Shown: positions 6,660 to 13,057 of the stretch, piece by piece
Position numbering within the stretch: position 1 is the first letter of the stretch
Layout: every line of letters starts with the position of its first letter
NCBI GenBank assembly: GCA_036260375.1
Contig: DASZZZ010000070.1
Span: 1-17,931, forward strand
DNA from: DASZZZ01 sp036260375
Lineage (GTDB): Bacteria; Actinomycetota; CADDZG01; WHSQ01
Direction: 5' to 3'
DNA length: 17,931 bases
Notes under the pieces: model-generated
What the model saw: only the letters and a program-made list of their open reading frames with translations
Told to the model about the DNA's origin: nothing
Database searches by the model: none
Position numbers and translations under genes: made by a program

Positions 6660-7349
6660 GTGCCGCTGCCGTACTACGTCTCGCCCGAGCAGCTCATGAA
6701 GGACAAGGCCGACTACGCGCGCAAAGGCATCGCGCGCGGCAAGTCGGTTATCGCGCTCGAGTACTCCGACGGGATCCTGTTCATGGCCGAGAACCCGTCG
6801 GCCACGCTCCACAAGATCTCCGAGATCTACGACCGCATCGCGTTCGCGGGCGTCGGCAAGTTCAACGAGTTCGAGCAGCTGCGCATCGGCGGCATCCGGC
6901 TCGTCGACCTGAAGGGCTACTCGTACTCGCGCGAGGACGTGACGGCGAAGGCGCTCGCGAACGCGTACTCGCAGTCGCTCGGCAACATCTTCACGGCCGA
7001 GCTCAAGCCGTACGAGTGCGAGATCCTCGTCGCGTCCGTCGGCGAAGGCGGCGACGACAACGAGCTGTTCCACATCCTCTACGACGGCTCGGTGAGCGAT
7101 CGCAGCAAATGGGTCGCGATGGGGGGCCAGGCCGACGCGCTCGGCGCGTACCTCGGCGAGCACTACCCCGACGACGGCCTCGACCTGCGCTCGGGGTTCG
7201 CGCTCGGCCACGACGCGCTGCGGCGCGTCGAGCAGCGCGACATGCCGACGGAGCACCTCGAGGTCGCGGTCCTCGACCGCACGCGCGGCCGGCGCAAGTT
7301 CAAGCGGCTGTCCGACCCCGAGGTCGCGGCGCTGCGGGACCCGGGCTAG
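6660..7349 (+). CDS. prcA: 20S proteasome alpha subunit PrcA
   Basis: A 229-residue alpha subunit that forms the outer, gated rings of the core particle. The N-terminal signature YYVSPEQLMKDKADYARKGI, including the H0 helix, is typical of actinobacterial PrcA. It is followed by KSVIALEYSDGILFMAEN, the FAGVGKFNEFEQLR segment and RLVDLKGYSYSREDV. It has no catalytic N-terminal threonine, as expected for an alpha subunit. The GTG start at 6660 lies 2 bp after prcB, with GAGGAG at 6649-6654 (inside prcB) at 5-nt spacing as ribosome binding site. The C-terminus is a basic stretch, DRTRGRRKFKRLSDPE. The stop lies only 4 bp from the stop of the convergent small gene at 7354. Confidence 0.96.
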   Translation: MPLPYYVSPEQLMKDKADYARKGIARGKSVIALEYSDGILFMAENPSATLHKISEIYDRIAFAGVGKFNEFEQLRIGGIRLVDLKGYSYSREDVTAKALANAYSQSLGNIFTAELKPYECEILVASVGEGGDDNELFHILYDGSVSDRSKWVAMGGQADALGAYLGEHYPDDGLDLRSGFALGHDALRRVEQRDMPTEHLEVAVLDRTRGRRKFKRLSDPEVAALRDPG

Positions 7350-7353
7350 GCGC

Positions 7354-7566
7354 TCATCCGCCGTCGCCGCCGCCGGGCGGCGCCGGCTGGTCTCCCGGCT
7401 CGGGCTTCAGCAACGGGTCGTCGACGCGGTCCGACTCCGACGGCCCGCGGCGGGGGTTGACCTGTCCCGGCGCGTCGGCGGGCGACAGCGGCTGGGTGTC
7501 CTCGGGGTTGCCCCCGGGCGTGGGATCGAGGTTCGCGTCGTCGTCGGGCAGCGGTCGCGTCACCAT
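7354..7566 (-). CDS. Small proline- and acid-rich protein of unknown function ending in Gly-Gly
   Basis: I do not recognise this gene. It encodes 70 residues, about one-fifth proline, rich in Asp/Glu and Gly, with no hydrophobic segment, no cysteine and no predicted secondary structure by eye, so it should be intrinsically disordered. It starts MVTRPLPDDDANLDPTP and ends PAPPGGGDGG. Evidence that it is real: an AAGGAGA Shine-Dalgarno (7577-7571) at normal distance before ATG 7566, very high GC at third codon positions, a fit exactly between the prcA stop and the pafA promoter, and no alternative plus-strand gene. It is convergent with prcA (4-bp gap) and divergent from pafA. Its length and disorder recall Pup, but it has no coiled-coil helix and no terminal Gln/Glu, so it is not a second Pup by sequence. 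Confidence 0.6.
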   Translation of the reverse strand: MVTRPLPDDDANLDPTPGGNPEDTQPLSPADAPGQVNPRRGPSESDRVDDPLLKPEPGDQPAPPGGGDGG

Positions 7567-7594
7567 GACGTCTCCTTCCGTCGTCGGCGCGCTG

Positions 7595-7600
7595 TTCCTA
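7595..7600 (-). promoter_or_regulatory. Weak -10 candidate for the small minus-strand gene
   Basis: On the minus strand TAGGAA occupies 7600 to 7595. It would start transcription near 7588 and give a leader of about 22 nt containing the Shine-Dalgarno at 7577-7571. The match to TANNNT is imperfect and no -35 is evident. Confidence 0.3.
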
Positions 7601-7624
7601 CCCACGCGCCGGCCCCCGGACGCA

Positions 7625-7653
7625 CGCCGGTCGCTCCGGCGCCCGCTTATCCT
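7625..7653 (+). promoter_or_regulatory. pafA promoter: inverted repeat and -10 with leaderless spacing
   Basis: CGCCGG (7625-7630) and CCGGCG (7636-7641) form a 6-bp inverted repeat around TCGCT, over the -35/spacer region. The -10 candidate TATCCT is at 7648-7653, exactly 6 nt before the ATG at 7660. No Shine-Dalgarno sequence is present, so the transcript is probably leaderless. The rest of the 93-bp gap (7567-7659) serves the divergent small gene. Confidence 0.5.
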
Positions 7654-7659
7654 GATCCC

Positions 7660-9012
7660 ATGGAGCGGCGGATCTTCGGCACCGAGAACGAGTACGGGGT
7701 GACGTGCACGTTTCGCGGGCAGCGCCGCCTGTCGCCCGACGAGGTCGCCCGCTACCTGTTCCGCCGCGTCGTGTCGTGGGGCCGCTCCAGCAACGTGTTC
7801 CTGGAGAACGGCGCGCGCCTGTACCTCGACGTCGGCTCGCACCCCGAGTACGCGACGCCCGAGTGCGACACGGTCTACGACCTCGTCGTGCACGACAAGG
7901 CCGGCGAGCGCATCCTTGAGAGCCTCCTGAAGGCGGCCGAGGCGCGCCTGCGCGAGGAGGGCATCTCGGGCGACATCTACCTGTTCAAGAACAACACCGA
8001 CTCGGCCGGCAACTCGTACGGCAGTCACGAGAACTACCTCGTGTCGCGCTACGGCGAGTTCGGCCGCCTCGCCGAGGTGATGATCCCGTTCTTCGTGACG
8101 CGCCAGATCTTCGCCGGGGCGGGCAAGGTCCTGCAGACCGCGCGCGGCGCGTTGTTCTGCATCTCGCAGAGGGCCGAGCACATCTGGGAGGGCGTGTCGT
8201 CGGCGACGACGCGCTCGCGCCCGATCATCAACACGCGCGACGAGCCCCACGCCGACGCCGAGAAGTTCCGCCGCCTCCACGTCATCGTCGGCGACTCGAA
8301 CATGAACGAGTGGGCGACATACCTCAAGGTCGGGTCGACCGCGCTCCTGCTGCGGATGGTGGAGGAGGGCGTGCAGATCCGCGACATGACGCTCGAGAAC
8401 CCGATCCGCGCGATCCGCGAGATCTCCCACGACACGACGTGCCGGCGCCGCGTGCGCCTCGCCAACGGGCGCGAGGCCTCCGCGCTCGACCTCCAGAAGG
8501 AGTACGTCGACAAGGCGCTGCGGTGGGTCGACGCGCGCGACGACCCGGTCCTCAAGGAGATCGCGGCGATGTGGGAGCACGCGATCTCGTCGCTCGAGAA
8601 CGACCAGGACGCGCTCGACCGCCAGGTCGACTGGATCACCAAGCGCAAGCTCGTCGAGGCGTACCGCGCGCGCCACAACGTCTCGCTGGCGCACCCGCGG
8701 GTCGCCCTGATGGACCTCGCGTACCACGACGTCAACCGCGCGCGCGGCCTGTACTACATCCTCGAGCGGCGCGGCAAGGTCGAGCGCATGTGCGACGAGC
8801 GCGACATCGAGCGCGCGACGCACGAGCCCCCGCAGTCGACGCGCGCGCGTCTGCGCGGTGACTTCATCCGCGCCGCCAAGCGCAAGCGGCGCGACTTCAC
8901 CGTCGACTGGGTGCACCTCAAGCTCAACGACCAGGCGCAGCGGACGGTCCTGTGCAAGGACCCGTTCCGCGCCACCGACGAGCGGGTCGCGAAGCTGATC
9001 GCGTCGCTCTGA
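7660..9012 (+). CDS. pafA: Pup-protein ligase PafA
   Basis: A 450-residue ligase that phosphorylates the C-terminal glutamate of deamidated Pup with ATP and transfers it to lysine side chains of target proteins. It begins MERRIFGTENEYGV with the metal-binding glutamate at E9. The catalytic aspartate is D57 in LYLDVGSHPEYATPEC. The blocks FKNNTDSAGNSYGSHENYL, PFFVTRQIFAGAGKV, NTRDEPHAD and LHVIVGDSNMNEWATYLKVG are shared with Dop, its paralogue in this window. The Dop-specific loop is absent: the N-terminal strand runs directly through RYLFRRVVSWGRSSNVFLENG. The start matches the family exactly and has the leaderless promoter spacing. The stop overlaps the next ATG (TGATG), so the DUF3866 gene is probably translated together with it. 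Confidence 0.97.
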   Translation: MERRIFGTENEYGVTCTFRGQRRLSPDEVARYLFRRVVSWGRSSNVFLENGARLYLDVGSHPEYATPECDTVYDLVVHDKAGERILESLLKAAEARLREEGISGDIYLFKNNTDSAGNSYGSHENYLVSRYGEFGRLAEVMIPFFVTRQIFAGAGKVLQTARGALFCISQRAEHIWEGVSSATTRSRPIINTRDEPHADAEKFRRLHVIVGDSNMNEWATYLKVGSTALLLRMVEEGVQIRDMTLENPIRAIREISHDTTCRRRVRLANGREASALDLQKEYVDKALRWVDARDDPVLKEIAAMWEHAISSLENDQDALDRQVDWITKRKLVEAYRARHNVSLAHPRVALMDLAYHDVNRARGLYYILERRGKVERMCDERDIERATHEPPQSTRARLRGDFIRAAKRKRRDFTVDWVHLKLNDQAQRTVLCKDPFRATDERVAKLIASL

Positions 9013-10091
9013 TGGCGACGTTCCGAACCGGCGCGGTCGTGCGCGTCGACGTGGCGGACGACGACCTCGTGCGTGCGCTCGTGCGCGTCGACGACGACGA
9101 CCTCGGCGACGTGCCGGCGGTCGCGTTCCCGCCCATGACCGGCCCCCTGCGCGCGGGCGACCGCGTCGTGGTCAACACGACCGGCATCGAGCTCGGCCTC
9201 GGCACCGGCGGCGACGCGTTCGTGCTGTGGAACCTCGACGGCGCGGCCCCCGACGTGCGCGACGGCCACGTGGTCAAGCTCCGCTACACGCCGTGGCAGA
9301 CCAACGTCGTCGCGGTCGAGGCGCCCGAGAGCCCGCACCACGAGGTCATGCGCGAGCTGGAGTCGCTCGACGGCACGCCCGTCGTCGCGTGCTCGCTGCA
9401 CTCGCAGGTCGCCGGCGTCGCGGCCGGCGTCAAGGCACGCGCGCCGGGCGCGCGCGTCGGCTACCTCATGACCGACGGCGCCGCGCTGCCGCTCGCGTGG
9501 AGCGAGCTGGTGCGCACGCTGACGCGCGCCGGGCTCGTCGACGTCACGTGCACGTCGGGCCACGCGTTCGGCGGCGACCTCGAAGCGGTCACGGACCACT
9601 CCGGGCTCGCGGCGCTGCGCGCGGTGGGCGGCGCCGACATCGTCGTGGCCGCGATGGGTCCCGGAATCGTCGGCACCGGGACGCGCCTCGGGCACACGGG
9701 CCTCGAGCAGGGACGCCTGCTCGACGCGGCGCACGCGCTCGGCGGCGCGCCCGTCGCGTGCGTGCGCGTGTCGTTCGCCGACGAGCGCCCGCGCCACGCC
9801 GGCGTGAGCCACCACACGCTCACGGCCCTGCGGATCGCGGCGCGCGAGCGCGCCACGGTCGTGCTTCCCGCGCTCGACGAGCCCGTCGTCGCGCGCCTGC
9901 GCGCCGCGCTCGACGACGGCGGGGTCGCGGCGCGCCACGACGTCGTCGTCGCCGACGGGGGGCCGGGCGTGGAGCTGCTGCGCGAGCGGGGGATCGAGCC
10001 GGCGTCGATGCGCCGCCCGATGGCCGCGGCGCCGGAGCCGTTCCTCGCCGCCGCCGCCGCCGGCGCGCACGCGGCCGCGGCGGCCGCCTGA
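9012..10091 (+). CDS. DUF3866 family protein
   Basis: A 359-residue protein that I assign to DUF3866, a family of unknown biochemical function known near proteasome and pafBC genes in actinobacteria. The N-terminal third is a beta-rich region with GDRVVVNTTGIELGLGTGG and VKLRYTPWQTNVVAVEAP. The middle carries a Rossmann-like set of blocks: VVACSLHSQVAGVAAGVK, VGYLMTDGAALPLAWSELV, and ADIVVAAMGPGIVGTGT with a glycine-rich turn. The C-terminus is a simple alanine-rich tail. There is no signal peptide or membrane segment, so it should be cytosolic. Its ATG overlaps the pafA stop (TGATG), implying coupled translation with the Pup ligase. The pafB promoter candidate lies just after its stop. The family call is from remembered pattern; a profile search would settle it. 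Confidence 0.75.
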   Translation: MATFRTGAVVRVDVADDDLVRALVRVDDDDLGDVPAVAFPPMTGPLRAGDRVVVNTTGIELGLGTGGDAFVLWNLDGAAPDVRDGHVVKLRYTPWQTNVVAVEAPESPHHEVMRELESLDGTPVVACSLHSQVAGVAAGVKARAPGARVGYLMTDGAALPLAWSELVRTLTRAGLVDVTCTSGHAFGGDLEAVTDHSGLAALRAVGGADIVVAAMGPGIVGTGTRLGHTGLEQGRLLDAAHALGGAPVACVRVSFADERPRHAGVSHHTLTALRIAARERATVVLPALDEPVVARLRAALDDGGVAARHDVVVADGGPGVELLRERGIEPASMRRPMAAAPEPFLAAAAAGAHAAAAAA

Positions 10092-10105
10092 CGCGCGCGG
10101 TTCGG

Positions 10106-10111
10106 TACCCT
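10106..10111 (+). promoter_or_regulatory. -10 element of pafB (leaderless start)
   Basis: TACCCT, the same hexamer as at dop, ends exactly 6 nt before the ATG at 10118. There is no Shine-Dalgarno sequence in the 26-bp gap after the DUF3866 gene. pafB-pafC can therefore be transcribed independently of pafA. Confidence 0.5.
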
Positions 10112-10117
10112 CGCGCC

Positions 10118-11080
10118 ATGCGGCGCATCGAACGGCTCATCAACCTGATCGCCGCGCTCCTCGAGACGCCGCGCCCGATGACCGCGGACGAGATCCGCAC
10201 GAGCATCGCCGGCTACGACCAGCCGAGCTACGAGGCGTTCCGGCGCTCGTTCGAGCGCGACAAGGAGGCGCTGCGGGCGATGGGGATCCCGCTCGAGGTC
10301 GTCCCCGCGGACCCGCTCTCGGAGCGCGCCGTCGACGGATACGTCATCCCCAAGGACCGCTACTACCTCCCGCAGCTCGACCTCGAGCCCGACGAGCTCG
10401 CCGCGCTGCAGATCGCGGCGCAGGCGCTGCCGGGGGCGGGCGACGCCGCCGGGGCCGGAGTCCTGAAGCTGTCGCTGCAGGGCGACGACGGACCGCCCCC
10501 CGGCCCCCGCGTCGCGTGGGGCGCCGACGTCGCCGCCGAGCAGCCGCTCCTCGCGCCGCTGTACGCCGCGCTCCTCGAACGGCGGCGGGTCTCGTTCCGC
10601 TACCGGCGGGGGTCGGGCGAGGCCGGCACGCGCACGGTCGAGCCGTACGGCATCGTGCACCGCCGCGGCAACTGGTACCTCGTCGGCCGCGACCTCGAGC
10701 GCGACGCCGTGCGCTCGTTTCGCGTATCTCGCATCGAGGGCGGGGTGCGGCGCGACGAGGGCGGCTACGAGGTGCCCGCCGGCTTCGACTCGTCCGCCTA
10801 CGTCGGCGACGAGGCGTGGGAGGCGGGACCCGACGAGCCGTCGACCGCGCTCGTGCGCTTCGACGCCGCGCTGCGCTGGTGGGCGGAGCAGAACCTCGCC
10901 GGACGCCCGCGCCGGGACGCTCCCGGCGGCGCGCTCGACGTCGAGCTGCCGGTCGCGAACGTCGACGCGCTGGTGTCGTGGGTCGTCGGCTTCGGGGGCG
11001 CGGTCGAGATCGTCGAGCCGGCCGCGGCCCGGAGGCGCGTCGTCGAGCACGTCGCCGCGATGCTCGAGGGCGCGTCGTGA
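10118..11080 (+). CDS. pafB: WYL-domain transcription activator PafB
   Basis: A 320-residue regulator. The N-terminal winged helix-turn-helix (about residues 1-65) has MTADEIRTSIAGYDQ and the FRRSFERDKEALRAMGIPLEV segment. A linker with YYLPQLDLEPDELAALQIA follows. The WYL domain (about 140-215) contains RRVSFRYRRG and the GNWYLVGRD motif, followed by a C-terminal WCX-type domain. In mycobacteria PafB and PafC act as a heterodimer that switches on the LexA/RecA-independent DNA damage response, with WYL domains sensing single-stranded DNA. Despite the name, this is regulation of transcription and not part of pupylation chemistry. The stop overlaps the pafC GTG (GTGA), consistent with equimolar expression. 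The ATG has a leaderless-type promoter. Confidence 0.93.
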   Translation: MRRIERLINLIAALLETPRPMTADEIRTSIAGYDQPSYEAFRRSFERDKEALRAMGIPLEVVPADPLSERAVDGYVIPKDRYYLPQLDLEPDELAALQIAAQALPGAGDAAGAGVLKLSLQGDDGPPPGPRVAWGADVAAEQPLLAPLYAALLERRRVSFRYRRGSGEAGTRTVEPYGIVHRRGNWYLVGRDLERDAVRSFRVSRIEGGVRRDEGGYEVPAGFDSSAYVGDEAWEAGPDEPSTALVRFDAALRWWAEQNLAGRPRRDAPGGALDVELPVANVDALVSWVVGFGGAVEIVEPAAARRRVVEHVAAMLEGAS

Positions 11081-12057
11081 CCGAGGACGCGCAGGGCCGC
11101 CTCGGACGCCGGCTGCGCCGCATCCTGCTCCTGCTCCCGTACGCGATCCGCAACCCGGGCGTGACGGTGGGCGAGCTCGCGGAGCGCTTCGGCGTCGCGA
11201 AGCGCGACCTCATCGACGACCTCAACCTCGTCTTCCTGTGCGGGCTCCCGGGCTACGGCCCCGGCGACCTGATCGACGTGTCGGTCGACGACGACCGCGT
11301 CTACGTCGAGATGGCCGACTACTTCGCGGCCCCCCTGCGCGTGACGCCGGTCGAGGCGCTCGGGCTGTACGCGGGCGGTCAGGCCCTGGCGTCGCTTCCC
11401 GGCATGGAGGAGGCCGACGCGCTGCGCCGGGCGCTCCGCAAGCTCGGACGGGCTCTCGGGGGCGGGGCGCACGACGACGCCCCCGACGCCATCGCGGTGC
11501 GCATCGATCCCGGCCCGTCGGAGCACCTCGATGCGATCCGGCGCGCGGTCGCCGATCGGAGGCGCGTCGTCATCGAATACTTCTCCGCGTCGCGCGGCGA
11601 GCTGACAGAGCGCAAGGTCGACCCCTGGGGCCTCGTCGCCGCGCTCGGGCGCTGGTACCTGGTGGGATGGGACCACCGCGCCGGCGACGAGCGCATGTTC
11701 CGGGTCGACCGCACCAAGCGCGTGACGGTCACCGACGAGGCGGCCGACGTGCCCGGCGACTTCGACCCCGAGCGCTACCGGCGCGCGTGGCGCGGCGACG
11801 GAGGCGAGCTGACCCTGGCGCTGGAGATATCGCCGCACGCGGCGACGTGGTTCGAGGACTACTACCCGGTCGCGTCGTCGCGCCCGCTCGACGACGGCTG
11901 GGTCGCGGTCGAGCTCGTGGCGAGCGGCGTGCGCTGGGCCGCCACGCTCGTCGTGCGGCTCGGCGCCCACGCGCGCACCGTGCGCCCCGAGGAGGTCGTC
12001 TCCGAGGCGCGCGCGATCGCCGCCGCGCTCGCCGCGCGCCACGCCGAGCCTGCGTAA
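11077..12057 (+). CDS. pafC: WYL-domain transcription activator PafC
   Basis: A 326-residue partner and paralogue of PafB with the same architecture. The N-terminal HTH is LLPYAIRNPGVTVGELAERFGVAKRDLIDDL, split here by its helices; the PLRVTPVEALGLYAGG linker follows; the WYL domain carries RRVVIEYFSASRGE and GRWYLVGWD; and a C-terminal WCX domain has WFEDYYPVASS and EEVVSEARAIAAALA. The GTG start lies inside the end of pafB (GTGA overlap), which fixes the frame and implies translational coupling. A GC-rich hairpin 18 bp beyond the stop may end the transcript. Confidence 0.93.
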   Translation: MTEDAQGRLGRRLRRILLLLPYAIRNPGVTVGELAERFGVAKRDLIDDLNLVFLCGLPGYGPGDLIDVSVDDDRVYVEMADYFAAPLRVTPVEALGLYAGGQALASLPGMEEADALRRALRKLGRALGGGAHDDAPDAIAVRIDPGPSEHLDAIRRAVADRRRVVIEYFSASRGELTERKVDPWGLVAALGRWYLVGWDHRAGDERMFRVDRTKRVTVTDEAADVPGDFDPERYRRAWRGDGGELTLALEISPHAATWFEDYYPVASSRPLDDGWVAVELVASGVRWAATLVVRLGAHARTVRPEEVVSEARAIAAALAARHAEPA

Positions 12058-12075
12058 CGGCCGCGAGCCGGCGTA

Positions 12076-12100
12076 GCGGCCCCGCGCCCGCGGGGGCCGC
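12076..12100 (+). terminator. GC hairpin after pafC, possible terminator
   Basis: GCGGCCCC (12076-12083) pairs perfectly with GGGGCCGC (12093-12100) across a 9-nt GC loop. No T-tract follows, so intrinsic termination is uncertain. The remaining 86 bp to the next gene hold a GATAAG -10-like hexamer at 12141-12146 and no clear Shine-Dalgarno. Confidence 0.35.
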
Positions 12101-12186
12101 GAACATGCCGAAATCGCTAAACCATCCGAGCGGCGTGCCCGATAAGAAGCGGGACGGCACAACACGACACGAACGGGGCTTCACCC

Positions 12187-12519
12187 ATGACGACGATCAA
12201 GGCGACGTGCCCGGGCTGCGGCGAGGTGGACCTCACGGCCGAGGACATCCTCCTGCGGATCGGCGGGGCGAAGGAGGCCAACACCTACGGCTTCTCGTGT
12301 CCCGACTGCGGCGCCTTCGTCGAGAAGCCCGCCGACGACCGCGTCGTGCGACTGCTGCTGTCGGGAGGCGTCGTACCGCTGCTCGTGCACGTGCCGGCCG
12401 AGGCGCTCGAGACGAAGTCCGGTCCGCCGATCAGCTACGACGACGTGCTCGAGTTCCACGAGCTGCTCGCCGACGACGACTGGCTCGCTCGCGCCACCGA
12501 TCCCCGCTCGCACGCCTAG
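12187..12519 (+). CDS. Small zinc-ribbon protein of unknown function
   Basis: A 110-residue protein with four cysteines arranged as C8-P-G-C11 and C38-P-D-C41, a classic zinc ribbon. A 26-residue insert separates the two knuckles. The middle has VVRLLLSGGVVPLLVHVPAEAL, a hydrophobic segment too short and too interrupted to be a membrane span, and the C-terminus is acidic (ISYDDVLEFHELLADDDW). The acidic C-terminal helix looks like a protein-protein interface. I do not recognise a named family; similar small zinc ribbons occur in actinobacterial genomes. It sits alone between pafC and tatA/B with a 129-bp upstream gap, so it probably has its own promoter. DNA, RNA or protein binding are all possible. 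Confidence 0.8.
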   Translation: MTTIKATCPGCGEVDLTAEDILLRIGGAKEANTYGFSCPDCGAFVEKPADDRVVRLLLSGGVVPLLVHVPAEALETKSGPPISYDDVLEFHELLADDDWLARATDPRSHA

Positions 12520-12550
12520 CGTCTCAGGCCGCGTGGAGCGGCCCCCCAAT

Positions 12551-12556
12551 TAGACT
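12551..12556 (+). promoter_or_regulatory. -10 element of tatA/B (leaderless start)
   Basis: TAGACT ends exactly 6 nt before the ATG at 12563, with no Shine-Dalgarno. It is the fifth example of this geometry in the window and lies within the 43-bp gap after the zinc-ribbon gene. Confidence 0.5.
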
Positions 12557-12562
12557 GCGCGG

Positions 12563-13057
12563 ATGCCGAACATCGGGCCGCTGGAGATCGTGATGGTCGC
12601 GGTCGTCGCGCTCGTCGTGTTCGGTCCCCACCGCCTTCCCGAGATCGCCCGCACCGTCGGCCGCGCGCTCAACGAGGTCCGGCGCATGGCGAGCGACGTG
12701 CGCAGCGAGTTCGACTCCGGCTTCGGGCTCGAGGACGACGACGAGGACTTCGTCGACGACGACGACGAGCCGACCGCCGACGGCATCGCAGAGAGCGCGC
12801 CCGCGCGCGCGGGGGGGACCGCGCCGGTGCGCCCGCGCGGCGCGTCGGCGCGCTCGACGGCCGACGGGATCGCGGCCGCGGGACGGGCCGCGGCGCGCCG
12901 GGGGCCGGAGCCCGCCCCCGCGTCCGACCACGACGTCGACATGGCCATGCCCGAGCCGTCGCCGTCCGACGTCGTCACCGCCGACGGCATCGCGGCCGCA
13001 GACGTCCCGGACGACGCCGGCCCCGACGACGGCGGCCCGGACGCGCCCGCGCGCTGA
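12563..13057 (+). CDS. tatA: Twin-arginine translocase TatA/TatB-family subunit with three TADGIA repeats
   Basis: A 164-residue Tat subunit. The N-terminal hydrophobic helix (about residues 6-20, GPLEIVMVAVVALVVFG) is followed by the hinge FGPHRLPEIAR and an amphipathic helix RTVGRALNEVRRMASDVRSEF, the standard TatA/TatB layout. The glutamate in the helix (E8) and the GPxRLPE hinge lean towards TatB, but the locus position matches the gene called tatA in mycobacteria; I cannot separate them. The tail from about residue 55 is long, acidic and disordered. It contains three exact copies of TADGIA at residues 71-76, 99-104 and 139-144, spaced 28 and 40 apart. The stop overlaps the tatC ATG (TGATG). 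Confidence 0.9.
   Translation: MPNIGPLEIVMVAVVALVVFGPHRLPEIARTVGRALNEVRRMASDVRSEFDSGFGLEDDDEDFVDDDDEPTADGIAESAPARAGGTAPVRPRGASARSTADGIAAAGRAAARRGPEPAPASDHDVDMAMPEPSPSDVVTADGIAAADVPDDAGPDDGGPDAPAR

Noticed and set aside
7354..7566. The small minus-strand gene as a second Pup
   Set aside because: It has no conserved DDLLDEID-type helix and no terminal Gln or Glu after the glycines, so it cannot be called Pup from sequence.
4055..9012. Similarity between dop and pafA blocks as a recent duplication
   Set aside because: Dop and PafA are ancient paralogues with shared family motifs; the similarity is expected and not a local repeat.
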